Of a stretch of DNA of 64,000 bases, positions 25,405 through 34,221 are shown one piece after another; positions within the stretch are counted from its first letter, which is position 1, and the number at the start of each line of letters is the position of its first letter. The stretch is from Cellulomonas telluris. Its GTDB lineage: Bacteria; Actinomycetota; Actinomycetes; Actinomycetales; Cellulomonadaceae. The translations under genes and the position numbers were made by a program. The notes beneath the pieces were generated by a model. It ran no database searches. It worked only from the letters and a program-made list of their open reading frames with translations, and was not told where the DNA came from. The DNA lies in NCBI RefSeq assembly GCF_004886325.1, contig NZ_QXFN01000004.1, positions 124,001 through 188,000 on the forward strand, in the 5' to 3' direction.

Positions 25405-26733
25405 ATGCTCCCCGCCGATGACGCGTCCGGCGGGTCACCTGCCGCACGGGCGCGGTCCCGCCCCGCACCCGCGACGTCGGGCGCGGCCGGCGAGGACGGC
25501 GACGTCCCGGCCCCCTTGCGCGGTCTGCTCGTGCGCGTCGCCGCCGACGTCCTGGGGCGGACCGAACCGGTCGAGGTGCCTCCCGCGCTGCAGTCCGTCC
25601 GGCGGTTCGCACCCCGCCGCCGAGCGACCGCGGGCGCCGTGCCGCTGTGGACCGCGCTGTGCGAGGACGCCGCCTTCCGGGCGCGCGTGGCCCGCGTCTG
25701 GTCGGCGGAGGAGCCGGAGGAGGCGAGCGAGGAGGACGAGGAGCGGGTGGGCCTCGGGTCCGCGGCCGCGGCGTGGCTGCAGGGCCGCCCGTGGCGGCAC
25801 CTGGTCCCCGTCGCGGGCGAGGACGGCTCCGGCGCCGGTGACGACGCGGCGGCCGGCGGCGAGGGGCTGCGGCGCGAGGTGGAGCAGCTGAGGACCGCAC
25901 TCGGTCTCGCCCGGGAGGCCGAGCGGTCGGCGCGCGAGGAGCTCGTCGCGCTGCGCCGCGAGCTGCGGCGCCTGCGCTCGGACGCCGACCGGGCCCGCAG
26001 CGACGCGCGCCGGCTGGCCGAGGAGGCGGCCGCGGACGTCGCCCGGGCGGAGCAGGAGCGGCGGGCGGCCGAGGCCGAGGCCGCCCGCGCGCAGGAGGCG
26101 CAGCGTGCCGCCGCCGCCGAGCGCGCCGTGGCCCGCGACGAGGTGCGGACCGGGCGTGCCCTCGCCGACGCGCGCACCCGGCTGCTGCTCGACACGCTCG
26201 TCGACGCGGCGGCGGGCCTGCGCGCCGAGCTGGCGCTGCCGCCCGTCGACCGCACGCCGGCCGACCTCGTGGCGTCGGCACCCACCGCGCCGGCGGTGCG
26301 TCCGACCTCCCGCGGGCGCGCGGTGGACGACCCGGCGCTGCTCGACGACCTGCTCCGGATGCCGCGTGCGCACCTGCTGGTCGACGGCTACAACGTGAGC
26401 AAGACCGGCTGGCCGGCGCTCCCGCTCGCGGACCAGCGGCGCGTCCTCGTCGACGCGCTGGCGCGGCTCGCCGCGCGGACGGGGGCGGAGGTCACGTGCT
26501 GCTTCGACGGGGCGGAGGGGCACACCGCCCCGCCGCTCCAGCGGGGGGTGCGCGTCCTGTTCTCGTCCGGGGAGATCGCGGACGACCTGCTGCGCCGGCT
26601 CGTGACCGCCGAACCGGCGGGCCGCGTGCTCGTCGTCGTCACCAGCGACCGCGAGGTCGCCCGCGACGTCGAGGCGGCCGGGGCCTGGGTGCTGCCCTCC
26701 GCGGTCCTGGTCGACCGGGTGCGCCGGGGCTGA
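25405..26733 (+). CDS. NYN (YacP-like) RNA-nuclease domain protein with coiled coil
   Basis: The product is 442 residues. A variable N-terminal domain (about 30-140) is followed by an Arg/Glu/Ala-rich coiled coil (about 150-260) and a C-terminal NYN domain (about 325-442): HLLVDGYNVSKTGWP, VTCCFDGAEG, VLFSSGEIADDLLRRL and VVVTSDREVARDV supply the conserved aspartates of a PIN-like ribonuclease. Related proteins process or degrade RNA (Bacillus Rae1/YacP for the NYN part); the long coiled coil is typical of actinobacterial members. The substrate is unknown. Confidence 0.88.
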   Translation: MLPADDASGGSPAARARSRPAPATSGAAGEDGDVPAPLRGLLVRVAADVLGRTEPVEVPPALQSVRRFAPRRRATAGAVPLWTALCEDAAFRARVARVWSAEEPEEASEEDEERVGLGSAAAAWLQGRPWRHLVPVAGEDGSGAGDDAAAGGEGLRREVEQLRTALGLAREAERSAREELVALRRELRRLRSDADRARSDARRLAEEAAADVARAEQERRAAEAEAARAQEAQRAAAAERAVARDEVRTGRALADARTRLLLDTLVDAAAGLRAELALPPVDRTPADLVASAPTAPAVRPTSRGRAVDDPALLDDLLRMPRAHLLVDGYNVSKTGWPALPLADQRRVLVDALARLAARTGAEVTCCFDGAEGHTAPPLQRGVRVLFSSGEIADDLLRRLVTAEPAGRVLVVVTSDREVARDVEAAGAWVLPSAVLVDRVRRG

Positions 26734-26791
26734 CGCCTCCACGCGGCGGCGCCCCCCGCCCGGGCGGGGCGGGGGGCGCCGCGTGGAGGCG
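26734..26791. terminator. Large bidirectional terminator
   Basis: A 58-base inverted repeat with outer arms CGCCTCCACGCGGC and GC(C)GCGTGGAGGCG and an inner GGCGCCCCCCGCC/GGCGGGGGGCGCC-like core with a 3-base bulge. It separates two converging genes and starts right after the first stop codon. Confidence 0.88.
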
Positions 26792-26800
26792 TGGGCGGGG

Positions 26801-28609
26801 TCAGTGCTCGCCCGCTCCCTCGTAGAGCGCCTCGACGTCGGCCGCGAAGTCCTTCAGGACCTCCGCGCGGCGCACGCTCAGCTTGGGCGTGAGGTAGCCG
26901 TCGGCGATCGTCAGGTCGCGGTCGAGGATCCGGTACTTGCGGATCGACTCCGCGCGCGAGACGGCGCGGTTCGTCCGCTCCACGGCCTTGTCCAGCGAGG
27001 CGAGGACGTCGGGGTCCTCGGCCGCCTCGGCGAGCGACATCGGCGGCTTGCCGTGGGCGGCGAGCCAGCCGGGGACGCCCTCGGGGTCGAGCGTGAGGAG
27101 CGCACCGATGAAGGGCCGCTGGTCGCCGACGACGACGACCTGGCTCACGAGCGGGTGCGCGCGCAGGCGGTCCTCGAGCACGGCGGGCGCGACGTTCTTG
27201 CCGCCCGCGGTGACGATGATCTCCTTCTTGCGGCCCGTGATCCGCAGGCAGCCGTCCTCGTCCAGCGTGCCGAGGTCGCCCGTGCGGAACCAGCCGTCGT
27301 GCATGGCCTCCGCGGTCGCCGCCGCGTTGTTGTGGTAGCCACGGAACAGCTGGATGCCCTTGATCTCGATCTCGCCGTCCGGCGCGATCCGCAGCGACGT
27401 CCCCGGCAGGGGCGGGCCGACGGTGCCGATCTTCGTCATGCTCGGCAGGTTCACGGTCGCGGGTGCCGTGGTCTCGGTCAGCCCGTAGCCCTCGAGCACC
27501 TTGAGGCCGACGCCCCGGTAGAAGTGGCCCAGCCGCTCACCGAGGGGCGCGCCGCCCGAGATCGCCCACTCGACCTGGCCGCCGAGCACCTTGCGCAGCT
27601 TCGACAGCACGAGGACGTCGGCGACCTTGTGCTGCAGACGCAGCCAGGGGCTCGGGCCGGACGGCGTGTCCAGGGCCCGCGAGTAGACGATGGCGGTCTT
27701 GGCGGCGCGCTGGAAGATCGCGCCCTTGCCGCCGGCCGCCGCCTTCTGCTCGGCCGAGTTGTAGACCTTCTCGAACACGCGCGGCACGGACAGGATGAAC
27801 GTGGGCCGGAACGTGCCGATGCCCTCGACGAGCGTCTTCGTGTCCGGCCAGTGGCCGAGCACGGCACCGGCCGGGATCGTCAGCACGTGCACGAAGCGCG
27901 CGAACACGTGCGCGAGCGGCATGAACAGGAAGGTGCGCGCCCCCGGCGTCTGCACGACCTCGCCGAGCTTCTCGACGGCGTTCGTCGTCAGCTGCGAGAA
28001 GTTGCCGTGCGTCAGCTCGACGCCCTTGGGCCGGCCCGTCGTGCCCGAGGTGTAGATGATCGTCGCGACGTCGTCCCGCGCGGCGAGCCCCCGCCGCCGC
28101 GCGATCTCCTCGTCGGCCACGTCGACGCCGGCCGCCACCAGCGCCTCGACCGCACCCTCGTCGATCACGAGGACCTCGCGCAGCGACGGCGTGCGCTCAC
28201 GGACCTCCGCCGCGACGGCGGCGTGCGCGGGCGTCTCGACGACGAGCAGGCTGACGTCCGCGTCGGTGAGGATCCACTCGACCTGCTCGGCCGAGGACGT
28301 CTCGTACAGGGGCACCGGCACGGCGCCGGCGGCCCAGGCCGCCCAGTCCAGCAGCGACCACTCGTAGCGGGTGCGGGACATGATGCCGACGCGGTCGCCC
28401 GGCTCGACGCCGCGCGCGACGAGTCCCTTCGCGACCGCGACGATGTGCGCGTCGTACTCGCGCGCCGTGACCGGCTCCCAGGCGCCCGACGCGGTGTGGC
28501 GCTCGATGAGCGTCCGGTCCGGCGTGGCGCGGACCCGCGCGGCGAGCAGGTCGTTGAGGTTGTCCGCGGCGTCGGTCTCGACGAGCAGGGGCGTGTGGAC
28601 CTCGTCCAT
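26801..28609 (-). CDS. fadD: Long-chain fatty-acid--CoA ligase
   Basis: A 602-residue AMP-forming ligase that activates long-chain fatty acids to acyl-CoA. The P-loop IIYTSGTTGRPKGVELTH lies near residue 180, the adenylate motif GYGLTETTAP near 345, DGWFRTGDLG near 425, and KKEIIVTAGGKNV carries the hinge near 450. No membrane segment is obvious. M. tuberculosis fadD15 (Rv2187c) sits at an equivalent place. The ATG at 28609 is chosen since the upstream in-frame codons are intergenic in character; GGAG precedes it. Confidence 0.94.
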   Translation of the reverse strand: MDEVHTPLLVETDAADNLNDLLAARVRATPDRTLIERHTASGAWEPVTAREYDAHIVAVAKGLVARGVEPGDRVGIMSRTRYEWSLLDWAAWAAGAVPVPLYETSSAEQVEWILTDADVSLLVVETPAHAAVAAEVRERTPSLREVLVIDEGAVEALVAAGVDVADEEIARRRGLAARDDVATIIYTSGTTGRPKGVELTHGNFSQLTTNAVEKLGEVVQTPGARTFLFMPLAHVFARFVHVLTIPAGAVLGHWPDTKTLVEGIGTFRPTFILSVPRVFEKVYNSAEQKAAAGGKGAIFQRAAKTAIVYSRALDTPSGPSPWLRLQHKVADVLVLSKLRKVLGGQVEWAISGGAPLGERLGHFYRGVGLKVLEGYGLTETTAPATVNLPSMTKIGTVGPPLPGTSLRIAPDGEIEIKGIQLFRGYHNNAAATAEAMHDGWFRTGDLGTLDEDGCLRITGRKKEIIVTAGGKNVAPAVLEDRLRAHPLVSQVVVVGDQRPFIGALLTLDPEGVPGWLAAHGKPPMSLAEAAEDPDVLASLDKAVERTNRAVSRAESIRKYRILDRDLTIADGYLTPKLSVRRAEVLKDFAADVEALYEGAGEH

Positions 28610-28764
28610 GCTGACTCCAGTGGCAGGGGGCGACGGGTGCGACGAGCATATGGGACCTGCGGCCCTGGACCGCAGCACCCGACCGGGTCGCGTCGCCCGT
28701 CCGCCGGAGGGCCTCGCCGCCCCCGTCCCGACGGGCGCGTGCACGCGCTGCCACCACGGACCGC

Positions 28765-28770
28765 TAGCGT
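28765..28770 (+). promoter_or_regulatory. Candidate -10 box of the glucokinase gene
   Basis: TAGCGT about 57 bases before the ATG at 28827, giving a leader of about 50 bases with AGGAG as ribosome binding site. Confidence 0.35.
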
Positions 28771-28826
28771 GGTCCGGGCGCGCGCGGAGGTCGCGGGTGC
28801 GGACGACGGCAGGAGCGGACCAGGAC

Positions 28827-29774
28827 ATGCACGCGATCGGTGTCGACATCGGCGGGACGAAGATCGCGGCCGGGGTCGTGGACGACGACGGCGTCATCGT
28901 CGCCCAGACGCGGCGCGACACGGACCCCGACGACGTCGCGAGCATCGACGCGGCGATCGCCGACGTGTACCGCGAGCTCTCGGGCTCCTACGAGGTGCAC
29001 GAGATGGGTCTCGCCGCGGCCGGGTTCGTCGCCTCCGACCGCTCGGGCGTGCTGTTCGCCCCCAACATCGCGTGGCGGGACTACCCGCTGCGCGACAAGG
29101 TGGGCGAGCTCATCGGGGACCCGTCCCTGCGGATCGTCGTCGAGAACGACGCGAACGCGGCCGGCTGGGCCGAGTTCCGCTACGGCGTGGCGCGCGACGT
29201 GCAGGACATGGTCATGCTCACGCTCGGCACGGGGCTGGGCGGCGCGATCGTCACGCATGGCCGCCTGGTGCGCGGCGCCTGGGGCGTCGCGGCCGAGATC
29301 GGGCACATGCGGGTCGTCCCGGGCGGGCACTACTGCGGCTGCGGCCACGAGGGCTGCTGGGAGCAGTACGTGTCGGGCACGGCGCTGGTCCGCGACGCGC
29401 AGGCCGCCGCGATCACGCAGCCCGAGCGCGCGGTGCGCCTGATCGAGCTGGCCGGTGGCCGGCCGGAGAAGATCACCGGCCCGCTCGTCACGCAGTGCGC
29501 GCAGGAGGGCGACCCGCTCGCGGTCGACCTGCTCGCCGACGTCGCGCGCTGGGTGGGGGAGGGCGCGGCCACCGTGGCGGCGCTGCTCGACCCGGAGATC
29601 TTCGTGCTCGGCGGAGGCGTGAGCGCCGCCGGCGACCTGCTGCTCGCGCCCGCGCGCAACGCGTTCGCCGAGCAGCTGTCGGCACGGGGCTACCGCCCGG
29701 AGGCGTCGATCCTCATCGCCTCGATGGGCAACGACGCCGGGATGGTCGGCGCGGCGGACCTCGCGCGGGTCTGA
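28827..29774 (+). CDS. ROK-family glucokinase
   Basis: A 315-residue sugar kinase, probably ATP-dependent glucose phosphorylation. It has the N-terminal phosphate loop GVDIGGTKIAAGVVD, ENDANAAGWAEFRYG with the catalytic aspartate near residue 112, LGTGLGGAIV, the ROK signature with EIGHMRVVPGG and the zinc motif CGCGHEGCWEQY near 168-180. No DNA-binding domain is attached, so it is an enzyme and not a ROK repressor. Together with the PPi-PFK 2 kb away it represents upper glycolysis. Confidence 0.92.
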   Translation: MHAIGVDIGGTKIAAGVVDDDGVIVAQTRRDTDPDDVASIDAAIADVYRELSGSYEVHEMGLAAAGFVASDRSGVLFAPNIAWRDYPLRDKVGELIGDPSLRIVVENDANAAGWAEFRYGVARDVQDMVMLTLGTGLGGAIVTHGRLVRGAWGVAAEIGHMRVVPGGHYCGCGHEGCWEQYVSGTALVRDAQAAAITQPERAVRLIELAGGRPEKITGPLVTQCAQEGDPLAVDLLADVARWVGEGAATVAALLDPEIFVLGGGVSAAGDLLLAPARNAFAEQLSARGYRPEASILIASMGNDAGMVGAADLARV

Positions 29775-29798
29775 CCCGCAGCCCGTCGGACCACGGCG

Positions 29799-30425
29799 TC
29801 AGACCACGGCACCCGGGTCGTCGTCGGAGGGGTCCCGGCGGTGCGGCATGCGCCACACCAGGACGCCGACGGCCACGACGAACAGGCCGACCGCCGCGCG
29901 CATGAGCAGCGACGGCGCGTCCCGCCACAGCACCACGGCGACGAGGAGGAACAGCGGCACCCCGGCGGCGGCGGCCCACGCCATCGTGAGGAGGGGGTCG
30001 CCCCCGAGCACCGGGCCCGGGTCCGGCGGGACGAAGTGCTCCGCCTCGTCCACCACGTCCTCGGCCGCGTCGTACTGCTCCGTGCCGTCCCAGTCGCGGC
30101 CGCTCAGGCGCGGGGCGTCGGGCGTGCCGGACGGGGCGGCGGTCGCGTCGGGCGCGGGCGGGTCCTCCGCGACGGGCCGCACCACGCGGCCGGTCGCGCC
30201 CGTGCCGCCCTCGTCACCGGCGCGGTCGACGTCCTGCAGACGCGCCACGATCGACGCCCAGACGGCGTCGTCGTCCGGGGGGACCGGCTGGGCCCCGCCG
30301 GGTGCGGCGGGCACGTCGTGCCCCCCGTCGCCGGCGCCCCCGGCGGGCGCACGGTCGCCGCGCGCGGCCCCGTCGGCGGGGGACGTGTCGTCGGCACCGG
30401 CAGCGTCGTCGGGGCGTGCGGCCAT
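29799..30425 (-). CDS. Hypothetical membrane protein with disordered acidic N-terminus
   Basis: The first 140 of 208 residues are rich in Ala, Asp, Pro and Gly and look disordered, with one more ordered stretch VWASIVARLQDVDRAG. Two membrane helices follow (about 145-170 and 175-192), then a short basic and acidic tail. I do not recognise a family. TAGAGT lies 6 bases before the ATG, so a leaderless promoter is likely and the start is well supported. Confidence 0.72.
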   Translation of the reverse strand: MAARPDDAAGADDTSPADGAARGDRAPAGGAGDGGHDVPAAPGGAQPVPPDDDAVWASIVARLQDVDRAGDEGGTGATGRVVRPVAEDPPAPDATAAPSGTPDAPRLSGRDWDGTEQYDAAEDVVDEAEHFVPPDPGPVLGGDPLLTMAWAAAAGVPLFLLVAVVLWRDAPSLLMRAAVGLFVVAVGVLVWRMPHRRDPSDDDPGAVV

Positions 30426-30431
30426 GGGAGC

Positions 30432-30437
30432 ACTCTA
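30432..30437 (-). promoter_or_regulatory. -10 box of the hypothetical membrane protein gene
   Basis: TAGAGT on the minus strand with a 6-base spacer to the ATG at 30425. Confidence 0.5.
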
Positions 30438-30545
30438 GAGTCGGACCCGACGTGCCGGCCCCCGCGGGTCGGCGGCAGGTCGGCACGGCGCCCGTGACCA
30501 CGGGCCCACGCGGCGTCGGCGCGGGCGTCGGGACGAGGAGACACG

Positions 30546-31340
30546 TTGTTCTACTGGTTGATGAAGCGGGTGTTCGTCGGGCCGCTGCTGCGCCTGGTGT
30601 ACCGCCCCTGGGTGCGCGGCGCCGAGCACGTGCCCGCCGACGGGCCCGCCATCCTCGCGAGCAACCACCTCGCCGTCATCGACTCGTTCTTCCTCCCGCT
30701 CGTCCTGGAGCGCGAGATCGTGTTCATCGGCAAGCAGGAGTACTTCACCGGGCGCGGGCTCAAGGGCCGCCTGACGGCCGGGTTCATGCGCGGGGTCGGG
30801 ACCATCCCCGTGGACCGCGGCGGCGGCAAGGCGAGCGAGGCGGCCCTGCGGACCGGCCTGAAGCGGCTGCGCGACGGCGGCCTGTTCGGGATCTACCCCG
30901 AGGGCACCCGCAGCCCCGACGGCCGCCTGTACCGCGGCAAGACCGGCATCGCCCGGCTCGCGCTCGAGTCCGGCGCGCCCGTCGTGCCCGTGGCGATGGT
31001 CGGCACGGACGTCGCGCAGCCGCTGGGGCAGAAGATCCCCAAGGTCATGCGGATCGGCGTCGTCATCGGCGAGCCGCTCGACTTCAGCCGCTACCGCGGC
31101 ATGGAGAACGACCGGTTCATCCTGCGGTCGGTCACCGACGAGATCATGTACGCGATCATGAGCCTGTCCGGGCAGGAGTACGTCGACGTGTACGCGGCGA
31201 CGCAGAAGGCCCGCATCGCGACCGGCAAGCCCGACGCCGTCGACGCGGCGCGCCTGCCCGACGCCCCCGGCGGACGCCCCCGTCCCGATGTCCAGGTTCC
31301 GGGCCCGCCCGAGGAGGGCGGCGCGACGTCAGTAGGATGA
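30546..31340 (+). CDS. 1-acyl-sn-glycerol-3-phosphate acyltransferase family protein
   Basis: A 264-residue PlsC-like acyltransferase of the inner membrane face. The catalytic HX4D motif is NHLAVID (H41 to D46); FIGKQEYF, GTIPVDRGGG and YPEGTRSPDG (about 119-128) are the further acyltransferase blocks, and GAPVVPVAMVG is the fourth. It starts with TTG preceded by GAGGAG; ATG at 30561 would drop only 5 residues. M. tuberculosis Rv2182c is a similar gene in the comparable block. The C-terminal 30 residues are proline-rich and variable. Confidence 0.9.
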   Translation: MFYWLMKRVFVGPLLRLVYRPWVRGAEHVPADGPAILASNHLAVIDSFFLPLVLEREIVFIGKQEYFTGRGLKGRLTAGFMRGVGTIPVDRGGGKASEAALRTGLKRLRDGGLFGIYPEGTRSPDGRLYRGKTGIARLALESGAPVVPVAMVGTDVAQPLGQKIPKVMRIGVVIGEPLDFSRYRGMENDRFILRSVTDEIMYAIMSLSGQEYVDVYAATQKARIATGKPDAVDAARLPDAPGGRPRPDVQVPGPPEEGGATSVG

Positions 31341-31524
31341 CGCCGGTCCCGGCCGCGTGCCGGGGTCGCGCGCACCTCGCCGGTGCGTCCACCGTGCAGC
31401 ACGTCCCCCCGCCGCCGCGCCCGGACCTCGGTCCCGCGCCCCGGCCGGACCGGGAGGCACGCTGGGCGAGGCCCGCCGACGCGGGTGCCGCAGTTCCGTG
31501 CTCGTCCTACGAGAGGTGCCTCCC

Positions 31525-32745
31525 ATGTCGGTCCGTCGCGTCGCCCTCCTGACCGCCGGCGGTTTCGCTCCCTGCCTGTCCTCCGCCGTCGGGGGGCTCA
31601 TCGAGCGCTATACGGAGATCGCCCCCGAGGTCGAGATCATCGCCTACCAGCACGGCTACCACGGCCTCCTGCTCGGCGAGAAGGTCGTCGTGACGCCCGA
31701 GGTCCGCGCGAAGGCCGGCGTGCTGCACCGCTTCGGCGGCTCGCCCATCGGCAACTCCCGCGTGAAGCTCACCAACGCGGCCGACTGCGTCAAGCGCGGC
31801 CTCGTGCAGGAGGGCGAGGACCCGCTGCGGGTCGCGGCCGAGCAGCTCAAGGCGGACGGCGTCGACGTGCTGCACACGATCGGCGGCGACGACACGAACA
31901 CCACGGCGGCCGACCTGGCGGCGTACCTGCACGAGAACGGCTACGAGCTCACGGTCGTCGGCCTGCCCAAGACGATCGACAACGACGTCGTGCCGATCCG
32001 CCAGTCGCTCGGCGCGTGGACCGCGGCCGAGGAGGCCGCCGGCTTCGCGGCCAACATCATCGGCGAGCACCGCTCGGGGCCGCGCATGCTCATCGTCCAC
32101 GAGGTCATGGGCCGGCACTGCGGGTGGCTCACCGCCGCCGCGGCCGCCGAGTACCGCAAGTGGCTCGACCAGCAGGAGTGGGTCCCCGGCATCGGCCTGA
32201 CGCGCGAGCGCTGGGACGTGCACGCCGTCTTCCTGCCCGAGCTCGCGCTCGACATCGACGCCGAGGCCGACCGCCTGCGCACGATCATGGACGAGCAGGG
32301 CAACGTCAACATCTTCCTGTCGGAGGGTGCGGGCATGCACGAGATCGTCGAGCAGCTGGAGTCGGCCGGCGAGACCGTGCAGCGGGACCCGTTCGGCCAC
32401 GTGAAGCTGGACACCATCAACCCGGGCCAGTGGTTCGCGAAGCAGTTCGCCGCCAAGCTCGGCGCCGAGAAGGTCATGGTGCAGAAGTCCGGCTACTACT
32501 CGCGCGCGGCCGCCCCGAACGCCGAGGACCTGCGCCTCATCAAGTCGATGACCGACCTGGCCGTCGAGTGCGCGCTGCGCGCCGAGTCGGGCGTCATCGG
32601 TCACGACGAGGAGCAGGGCGACCGGCTGCGGGCCATCGAGTTCCCGCGGATCGCGGGGGGCAAGGCGTTCGACGTCTCCCAGCCCTGGTTCGGCGCGCTG
32701 CTCGAGGACATCGGCCAGCCCCTCGTCCCGGCGAGCCACTCATGA
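31525..32745 (+). CDS. pfp: Phosphofructokinase, pyrophosphate-dependent type
   Basis: A 406-residue phosphofructokinase A-fold enzyme. The nucleotide/PPi-site motif is GGDDTNTT (G120 to D123); aspartate at the second D position, where ATP enzymes have GGDG, marks PPi-dependent enzymes, and K149 in PKTIDND is also of the PPi type. VMGRHCGWLTAA and FLSEGAGMHE are further family blocks. Use of PPi would make the step reversible and save ATP. The annotation of phosphoryl donor is inferred from these residues. The 184-base leader 31341-31524 holds a TAGGAT box near 31333 and a GAGAGG ribosome binding site. The stop overlaps the next start. Confidence 0.9.
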   Translation: MSVRRVALLTAGGFAPCLSSAVGGLIERYTEIAPEVEIIAYQHGYHGLLLGEKVVVTPEVRAKAGVLHRFGGSPIGNSRVKLTNAADCVKRGLVQEGEDPLRVAAEQLKADGVDVLHTIGGDDTNTTAADLAAYLHENGYELTVVGLPKTIDNDVVPIRQSLGAWTAAEEAAGFAANIIGEHRSGPRMLIVHEVMGRHCGWLTAAAAAEYRKWLDQQEWVPGIGLTRERWDVHAVFLPELALDIDAEADRLRTIMDEQGNVNIFLSEGAGMHEIVEQLESAGETVQRDPFGHVKLDTINPGQWFAKQFAAKLGAEKVMVQKSGYYSRAAAPNAEDLRLIKSMTDLAVECALRAESGVIGHDEEQGDRLRAIEFPRIAGGKAFDVSQPWFGALLEDIGQPLVPASHS

Positions 32746-34094
32746 GCGTCGAGCCGGACCCGCGCGTCGTCGAGGGTCTCGACGCCTGGGAGGGGCTGAC
32801 GGCGCTCCAGCAGCCGCGCTGGCCGGACCAGGCCGAGCTGCGGCGCGTCCGCGACCGGCTCGCGACGCTGCCCCCGCTCGTGTTCGCCGGCGAGGCGGAC
32901 GCGCTGCGGGCGCAGCTTGCGGCCGCCGGCCGCGGGGAGGCGTTCGTCCTGCAGGGCGGTGACTGCGCGGAGACGTTCGCGGACTCCACGGCGGACAACA
33001 TCCGCAACAAGATCAAGACGATCCTGCAGATGGCGGTCGTGCTCACGTACGGCGCGAGCCTGCCCGTGGTGAAGATGGGCCGGATGGCGGGGCAGTACGC
33101 CAAGCCCCGGTCCTCCGACGACGAGACGCGCGGCGACGTGACGCTGCCGGCGTTCCGCGGCGACATCATCAACGGGTACGACTTCACGCCCGAGGCCCGC
33201 ACGCCGGACCCGCAGCGGCTGCTCGAGGCGTACCACACGTCGGCCTCGACGCTGAACCTCATCCGGGCGTTCACGACGGGTGGCTTCGCGTCGCTGCTGC
33301 GCGTGCACGAGTGGAACCGGGGCTTCACGACGAACCCGGCGTACGCCCGCTACGAGGAGATCGCGGCGGAGATCGACCGCGCCATCCGGTTCATGGCCGC
33401 CTGCGGAGCGGACTTCGACGCGCTGCGCACGGTCGACTTCTTCGCGTGCCACGAGGGCCTGCTCCTCGACTACGAGCGGCCGCTGACCCGCGTCGACTCG
33501 CGCACCGGCCTGCCGTACGACTGCTCGGCCCACTTCCTGTGGATCGGGGAGCGGACCCGGCAGCTCGACGGGGCGCACGTCGACTACTTCGCGCGGGTGC
33601 AGAACCCCATCGGCGTGAAGCTCGGCCCGACGAGCACCGGCGACGACGCGATCGCGCTCATGGACCGCCTCAACCCGACCGGTGAGCCGGGGCGGCTGAC
33701 GTTCGTCACGCGCATGGGCGCCGGGAAGGTCCGGGAGCTGCTGCCGGCCCTCGTGGAGAAGGTGACGGCCGACGGCCGTCCCGTCACGTGGGTGTGCGAC
33801 CCGATGCACGGGAACGGCATCACGTCCGCGACCGGCTACAAGACGCGCCGCTTCAGCGACGTCATGGACGAGGTGGCCGGCTTCTTCGAGGTGCACCGGG
33901 CTCTCGGGACGGTGCCCGGCGGGCTGCACGTCGAGCTCACGGGCGACGACGTCACCGAGGTGCTCGGCGGCTCGGAGGAGATCGACGACGCGGGGCTCGC
34001 GCGCCGCTACGAGACGCTGGTCGACCCACGCCTGAACCACCAGCAGTCGCTGGAGATGGCGTTCCAGGTCGTGGAGCTGCTCCGCAGGGCCTGA
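32742..34094 (+). CDS. aroG: 3-deoxy-7-phosphoheptulonate synthase, class II
   Basis: Condenses phosphoenolpyruvate and erythrose 4-phosphate as the first step of aromatic amino acid synthesis. The 450-residue enzyme has the class II blocks LQGGDCAETFADS with the metal-site cysteine near 71, VKMGRMAGQYAKPRSS, RGDIINGYDFT, ARVQNPIGVKLGP and WVCDPMHGN, with HVELTGDDVTEVLGG near the C-terminus. It overlaps the PPi-PFK gene by 4 bases. It is at the place of M. tuberculosis aroG (Rv2178c), two genes from a PknL-like kinase. A strong terminator follows. Confidence 0.96.
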   Translation: MSVEPDPRVVEGLDAWEGLTALQQPRWPDQAELRRVRDRLATLPPLVFAGEADALRAQLAAAGRGEAFVLQGGDCAETFADSTADNIRNKIKTILQMAVVLTYGASLPVVKMGRMAGQYAKPRSSDDETRGDVTLPAFRGDIINGYDFTPEARTPDPQRLLEAYHTSASTLNLIRAFTTGGFASLLRVHEWNRGFTTNPAYARYEEIAAEIDRAIRFMAACGADFDALRTVDFFACHEGLLLDYERPLTRVDSRTGLPYDCSAHFLWIGERTRQLDGAHVDYFARVQNPIGVKLGPTSTGDDAIALMDRLNPTGEPGRLTFVTRMGAGKVRELLPALVEKVTADGRPVTWVCDPMHGNGITSATGYKTRRFSDVMDEVAGFFEVHRALGTVPGGLHVELTGDDVTEVLGGSEEIDDAGLARRYETLVDPRLNHQQSLEMAFQVVELLRRA

Positions 34095-34113
34095 CCCGCG
34101 CCGCTCCCCGTCC

Positions 34114-34155
34114 CACGACGAAGGCCCCGACCTCAGGGTCGGGGCCTTCGTCGTG
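34114..34155. terminator. Terminator after aroG
   Basis: A 19 to 20-base perfect stem (left arm CACGACGAAGGCCCCGACC) with a 2 to 3-base centre, between converging aroG and kinase genes. Confidence 0.92.
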
Positions 34156-34221
34156 CTCGGGTGCAGCCGCAAAGGCAGCGACGCCCGCCGGGGGCTGACC
34201 GGCCGCGGGTGGCGGCCAGGG

